Positions 34,933-43,123 of a stretch of DNA of 64,000 nucleotides are shown here, in pieces. Position 1 is the stretch's first letter; each line of letters begins with the position of its first letter. The position numbers and the translations under genes were made by a program. Below the pieces are notes generated by a model, which saw only the letters and a program-made list of their open reading frames with translations, had not been told where the DNA came from and ran no database searches. The DNA lies in NCBI RefSeq assembly GCF_001303895.1, contig NZ_LJSD01000044.1, positions 1-64,000 on the forward strand. The letters are read 5' to 3'. The DNA is from Mesorhizobium sp. 1M-11. Lineage in GTDB: Bacteria; Pseudomonadota; Alphaproteobacteria; Rhizobiales; Rhizobiaceae.

Positions 34933-36108
34933 TCAGGGCTTGGCTTCGCCGAGGATCAGGTTGACGGCGTGTTCGGTTGCCAGCTTCTCGATGCCGAGAA
35001 CCGTTGCGTCCTGGCCAAGCGAACTCGTGCGCACTTCCACCGGATAACTCAGCCGGTTCGCGACTTCATGCACCGTCGGCAGTATCAGTGGATTGGCACC
35101 CAATCCGCCGCCCAACACCACCAGCCCCGGATCGACCATGCTGACGCAGCTGGCGACAATGGCGCCGATGTCCTCGGCGTGACGCTCGACATGGGCCCGC
35201 GCCGTGGCATCGCCCCCGGCGGCGCGCTCCATGAGATCCGCGGCATCTGTGGGTGGTGCGCTGGCAGACTGTGGCCATTCGCCGACGACGCGCTGCATCA
35301 GGGCCTCCGTGCCCATATAGTGCTCGATTTCTCCTGGTATCGGCCGCATGCCATTCGCCATTGGAAAGGCCAGGTGGCTGATCTCGCCGGCGGCGCCGTT
35401 ACGGCCGCGCAGCAGCTTGCCGGCGAGCATGATGCCCATGCCGATCTTGAAGCCGATCTGGACATAGGCAAAAGTCTCATGATCCTGTGCAATCCCGTTG
35501 CTATGCTCGGCAACGGCGGCGCAGTTCACATTGTTTTCGAGAACGACGGGGATATCGGCAGGCGGCTCGAAACAGCTGAAAATCGCCTGCTGACGCGTCG
35601 CCTTGGCATCTCCCTGCGGGCCGACCACGCGCGCGGGCAAGGCGATGCCGATCGCCTGAAGCGGCCCCCAGGCCGGATCCGCTTCCGCCAGTGCCGCAGC
35701 GACTTCTTCGGCAACCGCCCGGCTGATCTCCTCGCCGAGGAAGAACTGGCTCGACGGCAGGCGATAGATCCTGCTGTGCAGGAGCCTGCGGTCGATCGAT
35801 GAAACACGCAGCCGGATATGCGTGGAGCCCGCATCGACCGCGATGACATGGCCAGCGTTCAGGCCGGGGCGGTAGACCGAAGCCTTGCGGCCCAGCGCAC
35901 CCTGCAGTTCGCCGACTTTGCTTGCAAGGCCGGCATCCTCCAGTTCGGCGATCGCCGCCGACAGGGTCGGTCGAGACAGGCCAAGCACCTCACCGAGCTG
36001 CGGCCGCGTCGACGCACCGCGCGCGGCAAGCAGCCGGAACATCGACTTGGCGCTGCCTGTGAGAGAAGCCGCCGGAATTGCGTGTCGCCTGCCCTGCAAA
36101 CAAATCAC
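34933..36108 (-). CDS. ROK-family transcriptional regulator
   Basis: The 391-residue protein has an N-terminal winged helix-turn-helix (STRPQLGEVLGLSRPTLSAAIAELEDAGL, about residues 32-60) and a ROK domain (AVDAGSTHIRL, VLENNVNCAAVAEH, GEISHLAF). The zinc Cys cluster normally seen as CxCGxxGC is absent: the corresponding region reads MRPIPGEIEHYMGTEALM. Loss of this cluster may alter sugar binding. It lies upstream of the sugar transporter operon on the same strand and diverges from the long operon starting at 36422, so it could control either. Confidence 0.87.
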   Translation of the reverse strand: MICLQGRRHAIPAASLTGSAKSMFRLLAARGASTRPQLGEVLGLSRPTLSAAIAELEDAGLASKVGELQGALGRKASVYRPGLNAGHVIAVDAGSTHIRLRVSSIDRRLLHSRIYRLPSSQFFLGEEISRAVAEEVAAALAEADPAWGPLQAIGIALPARVVGPQGDAKATRQQAIFSCFEPPADIPVVLENNVNCAAVAEHSNGIAQDHETFAYVQIGFKIGMGIMLAGKLLRGRNGAAGEISHLAFPMANGMRPIPGEIEHYMGTEALMQRVVGEWPQSASAPPTDAADLMERAAGGDATARAHVERHAEDIGAIVASCVSMVDPGLVVLGGGLGANPLILPTVHEVANRLSYPVEVRTSSLGQDATVLGIEKLATEHAVNLILGEAKP

Positions 36109-36421
36109 CTGAAAATATTGTTATTCAGCTTTACAAACCAAATCGCATGCAATGGTCAAGCTGGGCAACCAGTTGGTGAGGACATCGGTACATTCTTCTC
36201 CTGGAATGTCCCTGCCCGATCCGACCCGCCGCCTCATGGCTTTACCGAAATCCGGACAACGGCGCTACTGAGCGAACAAGACACCGGCAAACGCGGCCGG
36301 CATGGAGCTGCCCTGTCATCCCATCCATCTTCGCGCTATTTTTGTATTTAAAAACTGCTTGCACAAATGAAAACAATGACTATGAATTTGAGAAGAAGGA
36401 AGCCAGGAGGAAATTTCGAGA
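36109..36421. promoter_or_regulatory. Divergent promoter region between ROK regulator and long operon
   Basis: The 313-nt spacer has AT-rich ends next to both genes. The right end holds the conserved 33-nt motif (36344-36376) and a strong AGGAGG 11 nt before the 36422 start. No gene or repeat is recognised in the centre. Confidence 0.55.
36344..36376 (+). promoter_or_regulatory. Promoter/operator motif shared with the TRAP operon, copy 1
   Basis: The 33-nt stretch contains TTAAAAACTGCTTGCA followed by ATGAAAA and aligns without gaps to 47891-47923 with 24 identities. It ends 45 nt before the first gene of the long operon. The equivalent copy ends 36 nt before the TRAP operon, so a common regulator (IclR at 50777 or the ROK protein at 34933) is plausible. 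Confidence 0.55.
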
Positions 36422-37570
36422 ATGACGAAGCTGCGCGGATTGGCGTGGGATCATGTGCGCTGCTGGGGTCCGCTCGACGCAAGCACCGAACCTTATCGCG
36501 CGATGCACCCCGATCTCGAAATCGAATGGGATCGCCGCAGCTTGTACGAATTCGGCGAAGGAGCACTCGGGCCGGCGCTTGAGGCCTACGATCTGATCGT
36601 CTTCGATCATCCATTCATCGGCGAGATCGCCAGCGGCGAACTCATGGTGCCCTTTGACGCGTTCATGTCGGATGATCTCAAGAGGCACTTCCAACAGGAT
36701 TCGACGGGTGCATCCTGGCGATCCTACGCGCGGGACGGCCGCCAATGGGCGCTGCCAATAGATGCGGCCTGCCAGGTCGCCTCCTACAGGCCCGACCTTT
36801 TGACGCGCTACGGATCCGCGCCGACCAGCCATGAAGATGTGATCGACCTTGGACGGCGCGCGCGTAAGGACGGGAAGTGGCTTGGCTTGCCGCTGGTTCC
36901 GACCGATGCGATGTGCCTTCTGCTGACGCTCGGCAATCCGCAGGAACACGGCGACGAGTTCATTTCGAAAGACGATGCGGACCGCGCCATAACGCAATTG
37001 CGTGACATCGCGGCACTATCACATCCGGGATCGGCGACGTGGAATCCGATCCGCTGCTATGACCACATGGTCGCGAACGAGGATGTGGTCTACGTCCCCT
37101 TCGCCTTCGGCTACGTGAACTATTCCTCAAAGTCCGCGCCGTATCTGCGCTTTGCCGATGTGCCGACCCAAAACAGTGCCGGCGCTCTGCTCGGCGGCGC
37201 CGGCATCGGGGTGAGCGCACGCACGAAACATCGCCAGGCTGCCATCGACTATGCGCTCTACCTGTGCTCGGCCGAATATCAAAGAGGCGGCTATGTGAAA
37301 GCTGGCGGCCAGCCTGGATCGCTCGCCGCCTGGCAGGACGACGGCGTCAACGCCTCTACGCGCGACTTCTTTGGCGCAACGCTCAAGTCGATACAATCGT
37401 CTTATCTGCGCCCGACGCATCCCGGTTTCATGGCATTCTTCCGCGAATGCGCACCGCGGGTGGCATCGGCAATTGCCGGCGAGACCTCGGTGCACGAGCT
37501 GTCGGAGTGGCTCAACCGGCGTTATCGCGAAAGCAGGCTGGAGGCTGACCCGCAAAGAAGCGTCGCCTGA
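36422..37570 (+). CDS. Substrate-binding-protein-fold protein without signal peptide
   Basis: The 382-residue protein has the overall sequence of a family-1 solute-binding protein (YDLIVFDHPFIGEIASGELMVPFD, LPIDAACQVASYRPDLLTRYG, YALYLCSAEYQRGGYVKAGGQPGS). It begins directly with domain sequence (MTKLRGLAWDHVRCWGPLDAST), with no Sec, Tat or lipoprotein signal. The AGGAGG before the ATG makes a misplaced start unlikely. I recall similar signal-less proteins near CaiB-type CoA-transferase genes, as here. It may bind a metabolite in the cytoplasm or be exported in an unrecognised way. It is the first gene of a ten-gene operon. Confidence 0.8.
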   Translation: MTKLRGLAWDHVRCWGPLDASTEPYRAMHPDLEIEWDRRSLYEFGEGALGPALEAYDLIVFDHPFIGEIASGELMVPFDAFMSDDLKRHFQQDSTGASWRSYARDGRQWALPIDAACQVASYRPDLLTRYGSAPTSHEDVIDLGRRARKDGKWLGLPLVPTDAMCLLLTLGNPQEHGDEFISKDDADRAITQLRDIAALSHPGSATWNPIRCYDHMVANEDVVYVPFAFGYVNYSSKSAPYLRFADVPTQNSAGALLGGAGIGVSARTKHRQAAIDYALYLCSAEYQRGGYVKAGGQPGSLAAWQDDGVNASTRDFFGATLKSIQSSYLRPTHPGFMAFFRECAPRVASAIAGETSVHELSEWLNRRYRESRLEADPQRSVA

Positions 37571-37623
37571 CAACCGCGGCGTCCGAACTCGATATTGCAT
37601 GCATAAAAACTGGGAGGAAGAAT

Positions 37624-38649
37624 ATGAAACAGCTCAAGTCGGTTCTTTTCGCATCTGCGGCGCTCACGCTGGCCGCCTTGCCCGCGCAGGCGCAGAACAT
37701 GCCCAAGCGCATCGGCTACGTCACCAACTACGCCACGCATGAGTGGTATCAGAACGTCATCAAGGGCATGCAGGCTCGGGCCAAGGAGCTCGGCATCCAG
37801 TTCGAGGTCCAGGACGCGAATCTCGACATCGCCAAGCAGGTCGCCGCAGCCGAGGACTTCATGGCAAAAGGCGTCGACGTCCTGATCGTCACACCGGTGA
37901 ACGAAGAAGGCGTCGTACCGCTGCTGCGTCAGGCAAAGTCGAACGACACACCGGTGGTGCTGGAAGGCAATCCGGTGAAGGGCATGACCACGATGGTCGC
38001 CATCTGCGACTACGATACCGGTTACTTCTCCGGCGTCGAAGCCGGCAAATATGCCAAGGAGAAGCTTGGCGGAACCGCCAAGGTGATGAATGTCGGTCTG
38101 CCGCTGCTGTCGGCCACGGTGCTGCGCTCGCAAGGCTTCATGGATGGCCTCAAGACGATCGTCCCGGAAGCCGTCATGGTTCATGACCTCGACGGCGGTG
38201 GCAATCCCGACCGCGCGCTGGAGGTTTCCGCCGCCGCACTCGCCAAGAACGCCGACATCAACATCATCTACGGCATCAACGACTCGTCGTCCCTGGGTGG
38301 CCTGCAGGCCTGGAAGGCAGCCGGCAAATCCCAGGATGCTTTGCTGACGGTCGGCACGGGCGGCGAAGGCCTGGCGTTCATCAACGCGATGGAAAAGGAA
38401 CCATCCTATCGCATCGAGGCCGCAATGTTCCCCGAAAAGGAAGGGTACACCGCAATCGACGCCGCGGTAAAACTCTTCAACGGCGAAGAGGTGCCTGAGC
38501 ATATCGTGAGCCCGACCGCGCCGATGATCGGCGAAGACTGGAAGAAGTTCTACGATTACGACGCCAGCACACGGAGCATCAAATGGGATGCGGTGAACGC
38601 ACTGAAGGCGCCGGAAAAATGCATGAAGACGGCCGCCGACCTGAAGTAG
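37624..38649 (+). CDS. Periplasmic sugar-binding protein (RbsB/family 2 type)
   Basis: The 341-residue protein has GGGAGG before the ATG, a Sec signal (MKQLKSVLFASAALTLAALPAQA) and a periplasmic-binding-protein type I fold (RIGYVTNYATHEWYQNVIKGMQARAKELG, DVLIVTPVNEEG, GINDSSSLGG). It captures a monosaccharide or polyol for the RbsC/RbsA/RbsC importer encoded next. A terminator-like hairpin follows its stop, which would raise its expression over the permeases. Its substrate is unknown. Confidence 0.92.
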   Translation: MKQLKSVLFASAALTLAALPAQAQNMPKRIGYVTNYATHEWYQNVIKGMQARAKELGIQFEVQDANLDIAKQVAAAEDFMAKGVDVLIVTPVNEEGVVPLLRQAKSNDTPVVLEGNPVKGMTTMVAICDYDTGYFSGVEAGKYAKEKLGGTAKVMNVGLPLLSATVLRSQGFMDGLKTIVPEAVMVHDLDGGGNPDRALEVSAAALAKNADINIIYGINDSSSLGGLQAWKAAGKSQDALLTVGTGGEGLAFINAMEKEPSYRIEAAMFPEKEGYTAIDAAVKLFNGEEVPEHIVSPTAPMIGEDWKKFYDYDASTRSIKWDAVNALKAPEKCMKTAADLK

Positions 38650-38661
38650 AAGCCGTCAATC

Positions 38662-38687
38662 GGCTCGCCCGCTCCGGCGGGCGAGCC
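38662..38687 (+). terminator. Hairpin between RbsB-like and RbsC-like genes
   Basis: GGCTCGCCCGC and GCGGGCGAGCC form a perfect 11-bp stem with a 4-nt loop, followed by TTT, 12 nt after the binding-protein stop. It has intrinsic-terminator form, yet the operon continues, so partial termination or mRNA stabilisation is likely. Confidence 0.7.
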
Positions 38688-38776
38688 TTTCATGATCGGG
38701 CGACGGATTCACGTCGCCCATCGATGTTTCGATGCGCCCTGCCGATCACGCGGGCGGCTTCGAGGAGCAGTTTGAC

Positions 38777-39760
38777 ATGAGCGAGATCGTACATCCTTCT
38801 CCAGCGAGGAGACTTGCGGGCGGTCGGCTTCTGGGCAGCAGCCAGCTCGTGCTCGCTGTGATCCTGGCTGCGCTCTGCATCGCCATCTCGCTCGCGGCGC
38901 CGCAGTTCTATTCCGAGGCGAACGTCATCGCCATCCTGCGCCAGTGTGCCCTGGTGCTGATCGTTGCCTCGGGCATGACGATGCTGATCATCACTGCGGA
39001 GGTCGACCTGTCGGTTGGCGCCTCGCTTGCCTTTGTCGGCTGCATCGGCATGGCCGTGCTTAACGCGACCCACAGCCTGACACTCGGAATCCTGGCATCG
39101 CTTGCTTTTGCCGGCGGTGTCGGCCTCGTCAACGGCCTTGTGGTCACGAGGCTCAAGGTGAATTCCCTGATCGGCACGATCGGCATGATGATGATGCTCC
39201 AGGGCGGCGTCTATCTGTTCACCCGGGAAGCCGTGCAGAACCATCACCAGCTTTCCAGCTTCACTGGGCTCGGCGCGGGTTATGTCGGCCCTATCCCCAT
39301 GCCCGTCATCTTCGCCGCCGCCATCTTCATCATCGCCTATGTGACGCTGCGCTTCACAACGCTGGGCCGCTACCTCTACGCCGTGGGCGCAAACGAGAAG
39401 GCCGTCCGGCTCTCGGGCCTGCGCTCGGAACGACTGAAGCTGCTCGCTTTCGTCGTCACCGGTCTGTGCGTCGGCATCGCCGGCATGATCCTCGCATCGC
39501 TGATGAATGCCGGCCAGCCGACGGCCGGCCGCGGCTTCGAGCTTACCGTGATCGCCGCGGTCATCCTCGGCGGCACCAGCCTGCTCGGCGGGCGCGGTTC
39601 GTTGTTCGGTACATTGCTTGGGGTCCTGGTGCTGAAGGTCATCGACAACGGCATCATCATCCTCGGCTGGAACCAGGATTTGCAGATGGTGGTTCCCGGC
39701 GTGGTGATCATCCTGGCGAGTTATCTCGACATCGTGCGGAACAAAGCCAATGTCCGCTGA
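38777..39760 (+). CDS. Sugar ABC transporter permease (RbsC family)
   Basis: The start at 38777 has GAGGAG 9 nt upstream and gives 327 residues. About eight to nine membrane helices and the RbsC signatures (ASGMTMLIITAEVDLSVGASLAF; GRYLYAVGANEKAVRLSGL; GTSLLGGRGSLFGTLLGV) are visible. It lies ahead of the RbsA-type ATPase, while a second RbsC-type gene lies after it, so the importer is probably a heterodimer of the two permeases. Its end overlaps the ATPase gene by 11 nt. Confidence 0.92.
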   Translation: MSEIVHPSPARRLAGGRLLGSSQLVLAVILAALCIAISLAAPQFYSEANVIAILRQCALVLIVASGMTMLIITAEVDLSVGASLAFVGCIGMAVLNATHSLTLGILASLAFAGGVGLVNGLVVTRLKVNSLIGTIGMMMMLQGGVYLFTREAVQNHHQLSSFTGLGAGYVGPIPMPVIFAAAIFIIAYVTLRFTTLGRYLYAVGANEKAVRLSGLRSERLKLLAFVVTGLCVGIAGMILASLMNAGQPTAGRGFELTVIAAVILGGTSLLGGRGSLFGTLLGVLVLKVIDNGIIILGWNQDLQMVVPGVVIILASYLDIVRNKANVR

Positions 39761-41270
39761 CCTGCTGCACGCCGCCACCGATATGGCCACACCCACACTC
39801 GAGATGCGCGGCATCGACAAGCGCTTTCCCGGCGTCATCGCGCTGGAGAATGTCGACCTCGTGCTGCAGCCCGGGAAAGTTCATGCCTTGATGGGCGAGA
39901 ACGGCGCCGGCAAATCCACCCTGATCAAGATCATGGCGGGCGTCTATGAAAAGGACGCCGGCGCCATCCGGATTCAGGGACGCGAGGCCGACATAAAGTC
40001 GCCGCGCGACAGCTTGCGGCAAGGCATCAAGGTCGTGTTCCAGGAGATCGCGCTGATCTCGGAGTTCACCGTCGCCGAGAACATCTTTCTGGAAGGCTAT
40101 CCGACCGGCCGCGGGGGCGGGATCGACTGGAAGAAGATCCGGGCCGATTCCGCTGCGCTGTTCAAGCGCATCGGCTTCGATGTCGACCCTTCGGCCCGCA
40201 CCGGTTCGCTGCCGGTCAGCCAGCAGCAGATGGTCGAGATCGCGCGCGCCCTCGCCCACGAGGCCAAGGTGGTGGTGATGGACGAGCCGACCTCCTCGCT
40301 CACGCCGAACGAAGTCGCCCTGCTCTTCACCGTCATCCGCCGCCTCACCACGCTCGGCATCGCGGTCGTCTATGTCAGCCACAAGCTCGATGAGGTGTTC
40401 GAGATCGCCGACACCGTGACCGTCCTGCGCGACGGTCGTCATATCTCGACCAGGCCGATCGGCGAACACACCAATGAAACGCTGATCCAGGACATGATCG
40501 GCCGGCGGATCGACAATCTTTTCCCGCGCCAGCGCACCGCCGCAGGCACGAAGGTGGCATTGTCGGTTCAGGGTCTCAGCACGGCGAAGAAGATCAGGGA
40601 TGTGTCCTTCGAGGCGCGCGCCGGCGAGGTTCTCGGCTTCTTCGGTTTGATGGGCGCCGGCCGCACCGAACTGGCAAAAGCGATCGTCGGTTACGACCCG
40701 ATTACCGCCGGCACGATCGCCATAGACGGAAGCGTGCTTGCCCCGCACGACACGCGGACGGGTGTTCGCCTCGGCATCGGGCTGCTCACCGAGGATCGCA
40801 AGACCGAGGGCCTCATGGCCGAACTGCCGGTTTACCAGAACACCAGCCTCGCTTCGCTCGGGACGTTCGCGAGGATGGGTTTCATCGACACGGCCAGGGA
40901 ACGCAAGGCGGTACAGGAATATGTCGATCGCTTCCGCATCAAGACGCCAGGCCTGTTCCAGCAAATCAAGAACCTCTCCGGCGGCAACCAGCAGAAGGTA
41001 CTGATCTCACGCTGGCTGATGCGCGGCTTGAAGGTGATCGTCGTCGACGAACCGACACGCGGCATCGATGTCGGCGCCAAGTCCGAAATCTTCGCGCTCA
41101 TCGACCGGTTGGCGGGCGAGGGCCTGGCAGTCGTGATGATGACCTCGGAAATGCCGGAACTGCTCGGCCTGGCCGACCGCGTCGCGGTGATGTGCGAGGG
41201 CCGCCTCACCGCGATCATGTCGCGCGAAGACGCCACACAGGAGAAGATCCTCAATGCGGCGATCGGTTGA
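39750..41270 (+). CDS. Sugar ABC transporter ATPase, tandem nucleotide-binding domains (RbsA family)
   Basis: The 506-residue protein has two nucleotide-binding halves. The first has Walker A GENGAGKST, the RbsA-style signature VSQQQMVEIARAL and Walker B VVVMDEPTSSLT. The second has the degenerate Walker A GLMGAGRTEL, signature LSGGNQQK and Walker B VIVVDEPTRGID. This matches the monosaccharide-importer class, where the second site is catalytically weakened. The start at 39750 overlaps the permease gene; an in-frame ATG at 39783 is an alternative. Confidence 0.93.
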   Translation: MSADLLHAATDMATPTLEMRGIDKRFPGVIALENVDLVLQPGKVHALMGENGAGKSTLIKIMAGVYEKDAGAIRIQGREADIKSPRDSLRQGIKVVFQEIALISEFTVAENIFLEGYPTGRGGGIDWKKIRADSAALFKRIGFDVDPSARTGSLPVSQQQMVEIARALAHEAKVVVMDEPTSSLTPNEVALLFTVIRRLTTLGIAVVYVSHKLDEVFEIADTVTVLRDGRHISTRPIGEHTNETLIQDMIGRRIDNLFPRQRTAAGTKVALSVQGLSTAKKIRDVSFEARAGEVLGFFGLMGAGRTELAKAIVGYDPITAGTIAIDGSVLAPHDTRTGVRLGIGLLTEDRKTEGLMAELPVYQNTSLASLGTFARMGFIDTARERKAVQEYVDRFRIKTPGLFQQIKNLSGGNQQKVLISRWLMRGLKVIVVDEPTRGIDVGAKSEIFALIDRLAGEGLAVVMMTSEMPELLGLADRVAVMCEGRLTAIMSREDATQEKILNAAIG

Positions 41271-41318
41271 CGCGATGACAATGGCTGCCAATCGGCCTGC
41301 TTTCGGGAGCACGCAGCA

Positions 41319-42320
41319 ATGAGCCACACCTCGATGACGGCCGCTCCGGACAAGGCGGAATCGTCCTTTTTCGCACGGCTGCTCAAGCGGCAGGAAATGG
41401 CGCTGTTCCTCTGCCTCGTCCTGGTGATCGCCTTCTTCTCCTTCACGGCGGAGAACTTCCTCTCCGTACGCAACATGACCAATGTGTTCGGCCAGGCCTC
41501 GCTCGCGCTGACGGCCGGCATAGGCTGCGCCATCGTCTTCATCTCCGGCGAGGTCGACATCTCGATCGGGGCGTTGCTGGCAACCATTGCGCTGCCGCTG
41601 ATCCTGATCATGAACGGCACGGAGTCGCTTGTTCTGGGCATCGGTGGGGCGCTGCTGTTCGGCCTGATCATCGGTATCGTCAACGGCTATCTGACTGCCT
41701 ATGCGGGCATCAATTCGCTGATCGTGACGCTCGGCATGATGTTCATCCTGCGCGGTGGCGTCTATCTCTACACCGGCCAGCGCGCGATCCCCGATGACGC
41801 GGCGCTCGACAGCTTCATCGCGCTGTCGGACGGCCGCCTGTTCGGTGTCATTCCCTATTCCGCCATCATCGCTTTCGGGCTGCTGCTGATCTTTGCCTAC
41901 ATGATGCAGCATCGCCCGTTCGGGCGGCAGATCTATGCCGTCGGCGGCAACCCCGAAGTGGCGCGCCTGGCCGGCTACGACGTGCGTCGCGTCAAGTTCA
42001 CCTGCTTCATCATCTCCTCGCTTCTGGCAACTGTCGCCGGCATCATCCTGGCGGCGCGCGTCGGGTCGGCGCAGCACACGGCCGGTCTCAATTTCGAATT
42101 CCAGGTCGTCGCCGCCACCGTGCTCGGCGGCGTCAGCCTTGCCGGCGGCATCGGCAGCCTGACCGGCATGGCACTCGGCGTGCTGATCCTGCAATTCCTG
42201 TCGAACGGTCTGCGCGGTCTTGGGCTGCCGACCGAATGGCAACTGGTCATCACCGGCATCATCATCATTGCGGCCGTCGCTTTCGACGAGGCCAAGCGCC
42301 GTCGCGCGATCGGAGGTTGA
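41319..42320 (+). CDS. Sugar ABC transporter permease (RbsC family), second subunit
   Basis: The 333-residue membrane protein shows the RbsC pattern (FISGEVDISIGALLATIALPLILI; GRQIYAVGGNPEVARLAGYDVRRVK; VLGGVSLAGGIGSLTGMALGV). It is clearly diverged from the permease at 38777. Two different RbsC-type permeases around one tandem ATPase imply a heterodimeric channel. It ends one base before the SDR gene, whose ribosome site GGAGG lies inside its last codons. Confidence 0.92.
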   Translation: MSHTSMTAAPDKAESSFFARLLKRQEMALFLCLVLVIAFFSFTAENFLSVRNMTNVFGQASLALTAGIGCAIVFISGEVDISIGALLATIALPLILIMNGTESLVLGIGGALLFGLIIGIVNGYLTAYAGINSLIVTLGMMFILRGGVYLYTGQRAIPDDAALDSFIALSDGRLFGVIPYSAIIAFGLLLIFAYMMQHRPFGRQIYAVGGNPEVARLAGYDVRRVKFTCFIISSLLATVAGIILAARVGSAQHTAGLNFEFQVVAATVLGGVSLAGGIGSLTGMALGVLILQFLSNGLRGLGLPTEWQLVITGIIIIAAVAFDEAKRRRAIGG

Positions 42321-42321
42321 T

Positions 42322-43107
42322 ATGGCACGTCTCACCGGCAAATCCGCTGTCATCACCGGCGCCGCAGATGGCATCGGCCATGCGATCGCCGAGGCCATGG
42401 CGAAGGAAGGAGCGCATGTCTTCCTGGGCGACATCGCCGATGCGCAAGGCGAGACTTTCGCCGCCGATCTTCGCGCCGCCGGATGCAGCGCCGACTACGT
42501 GCACTGCGACGTCTCCAAGGAAACAGACATCGCCAACCTCATCGCCACCGCGATCGCTAAGACGGGACGCCTCGACATCCTGGTGAACAACGCCGCGATC
42601 GCCATCGGCGGAATGCCCGTCCATGAGATGACTGATGCTCAATGGCATCGGCTGATCGAGGTCAACCTGACCAGTGTCTTCCGCGGCTGCAAATATGCGT
42701 TGCCGCATATGATCGCGCAGAAGTCCGGAGCGATCATCAACATGGCGTCGGCGCAGGGTCACATCGGCCTCGACGGCTGGACCGCCTATGCGGGCGCCAA
42801 GGGCGCGGTAATGGCGATGACGCGCCAGATGGCGGTCGAGTTCGGTCCGCTCAACATCCGCGTCAACTCGATCTCGCCCGGCACGATCAACACTCCCATG
42901 AACGAGAAGGTCGTCGCCGAGATCGGCGGCAATCTTGCCAAGGCCTGGGTGAAGATGCATCCGATCGGTCGCATCGGAAAACCGGAAGAAGTCGCTGAAG
43001 CGGCTGTCTATCTCGCCTCCGACGCCGCCGGTTTCACCACCGGTATTGACTTGCGCGTCGACGGCGGCCTGACCGCCGCCCCGCGCTTCGTTCCCGACTT
43101 GCTTTGA
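42322..43107 (+). CDS. Short-chain dehydrogenase/reductase
   Basis: The start at 42322 follows GGAGG and gives 261 residues of a classical SDR. Features are the nucleotide site TGAADGIG (about residues 13-20), NNAA, the catalytic Ser in NMASAQGHIG, the YAGAK motif (Tyr-x-x-x-Lys), and IRVNSISPGTINTPM. The acidic residue after the second strand (LGDIAD) suggests NAD preference. It probably oxidises the imported sugar or polyol, perhaps to a lactone for the SMP-30 protein encoded later, or a hydroxyacyl-CoA made by the CoA genes. Context does not decide. Confidence 0.9.
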   Translation: MARLTGKSAVITGAADGIGHAIAEAMAKEGAHVFLGDIADAQGETFAADLRAAGCSADYVHCDVSKETDIANLIATAIAKTGRLDILVNNAAIAIGGMPVHEMTDAQWHRLIEVNLTSVFRGCKYALPHMIAQKSGAIINMASAQGHIGLDGWTAYAGAKGAVMAMTRQMAVEFGPLNIRVNSISPGTINTPMNEKVVAEIGGNLAKAWVKMHPIGRIGKPEEVAEAAVYLASDAAGFTTGIDLRVDGGLTAAPRFVPDLL

Positions 43108-43123
43108 AAGAAACGAGACTGAC

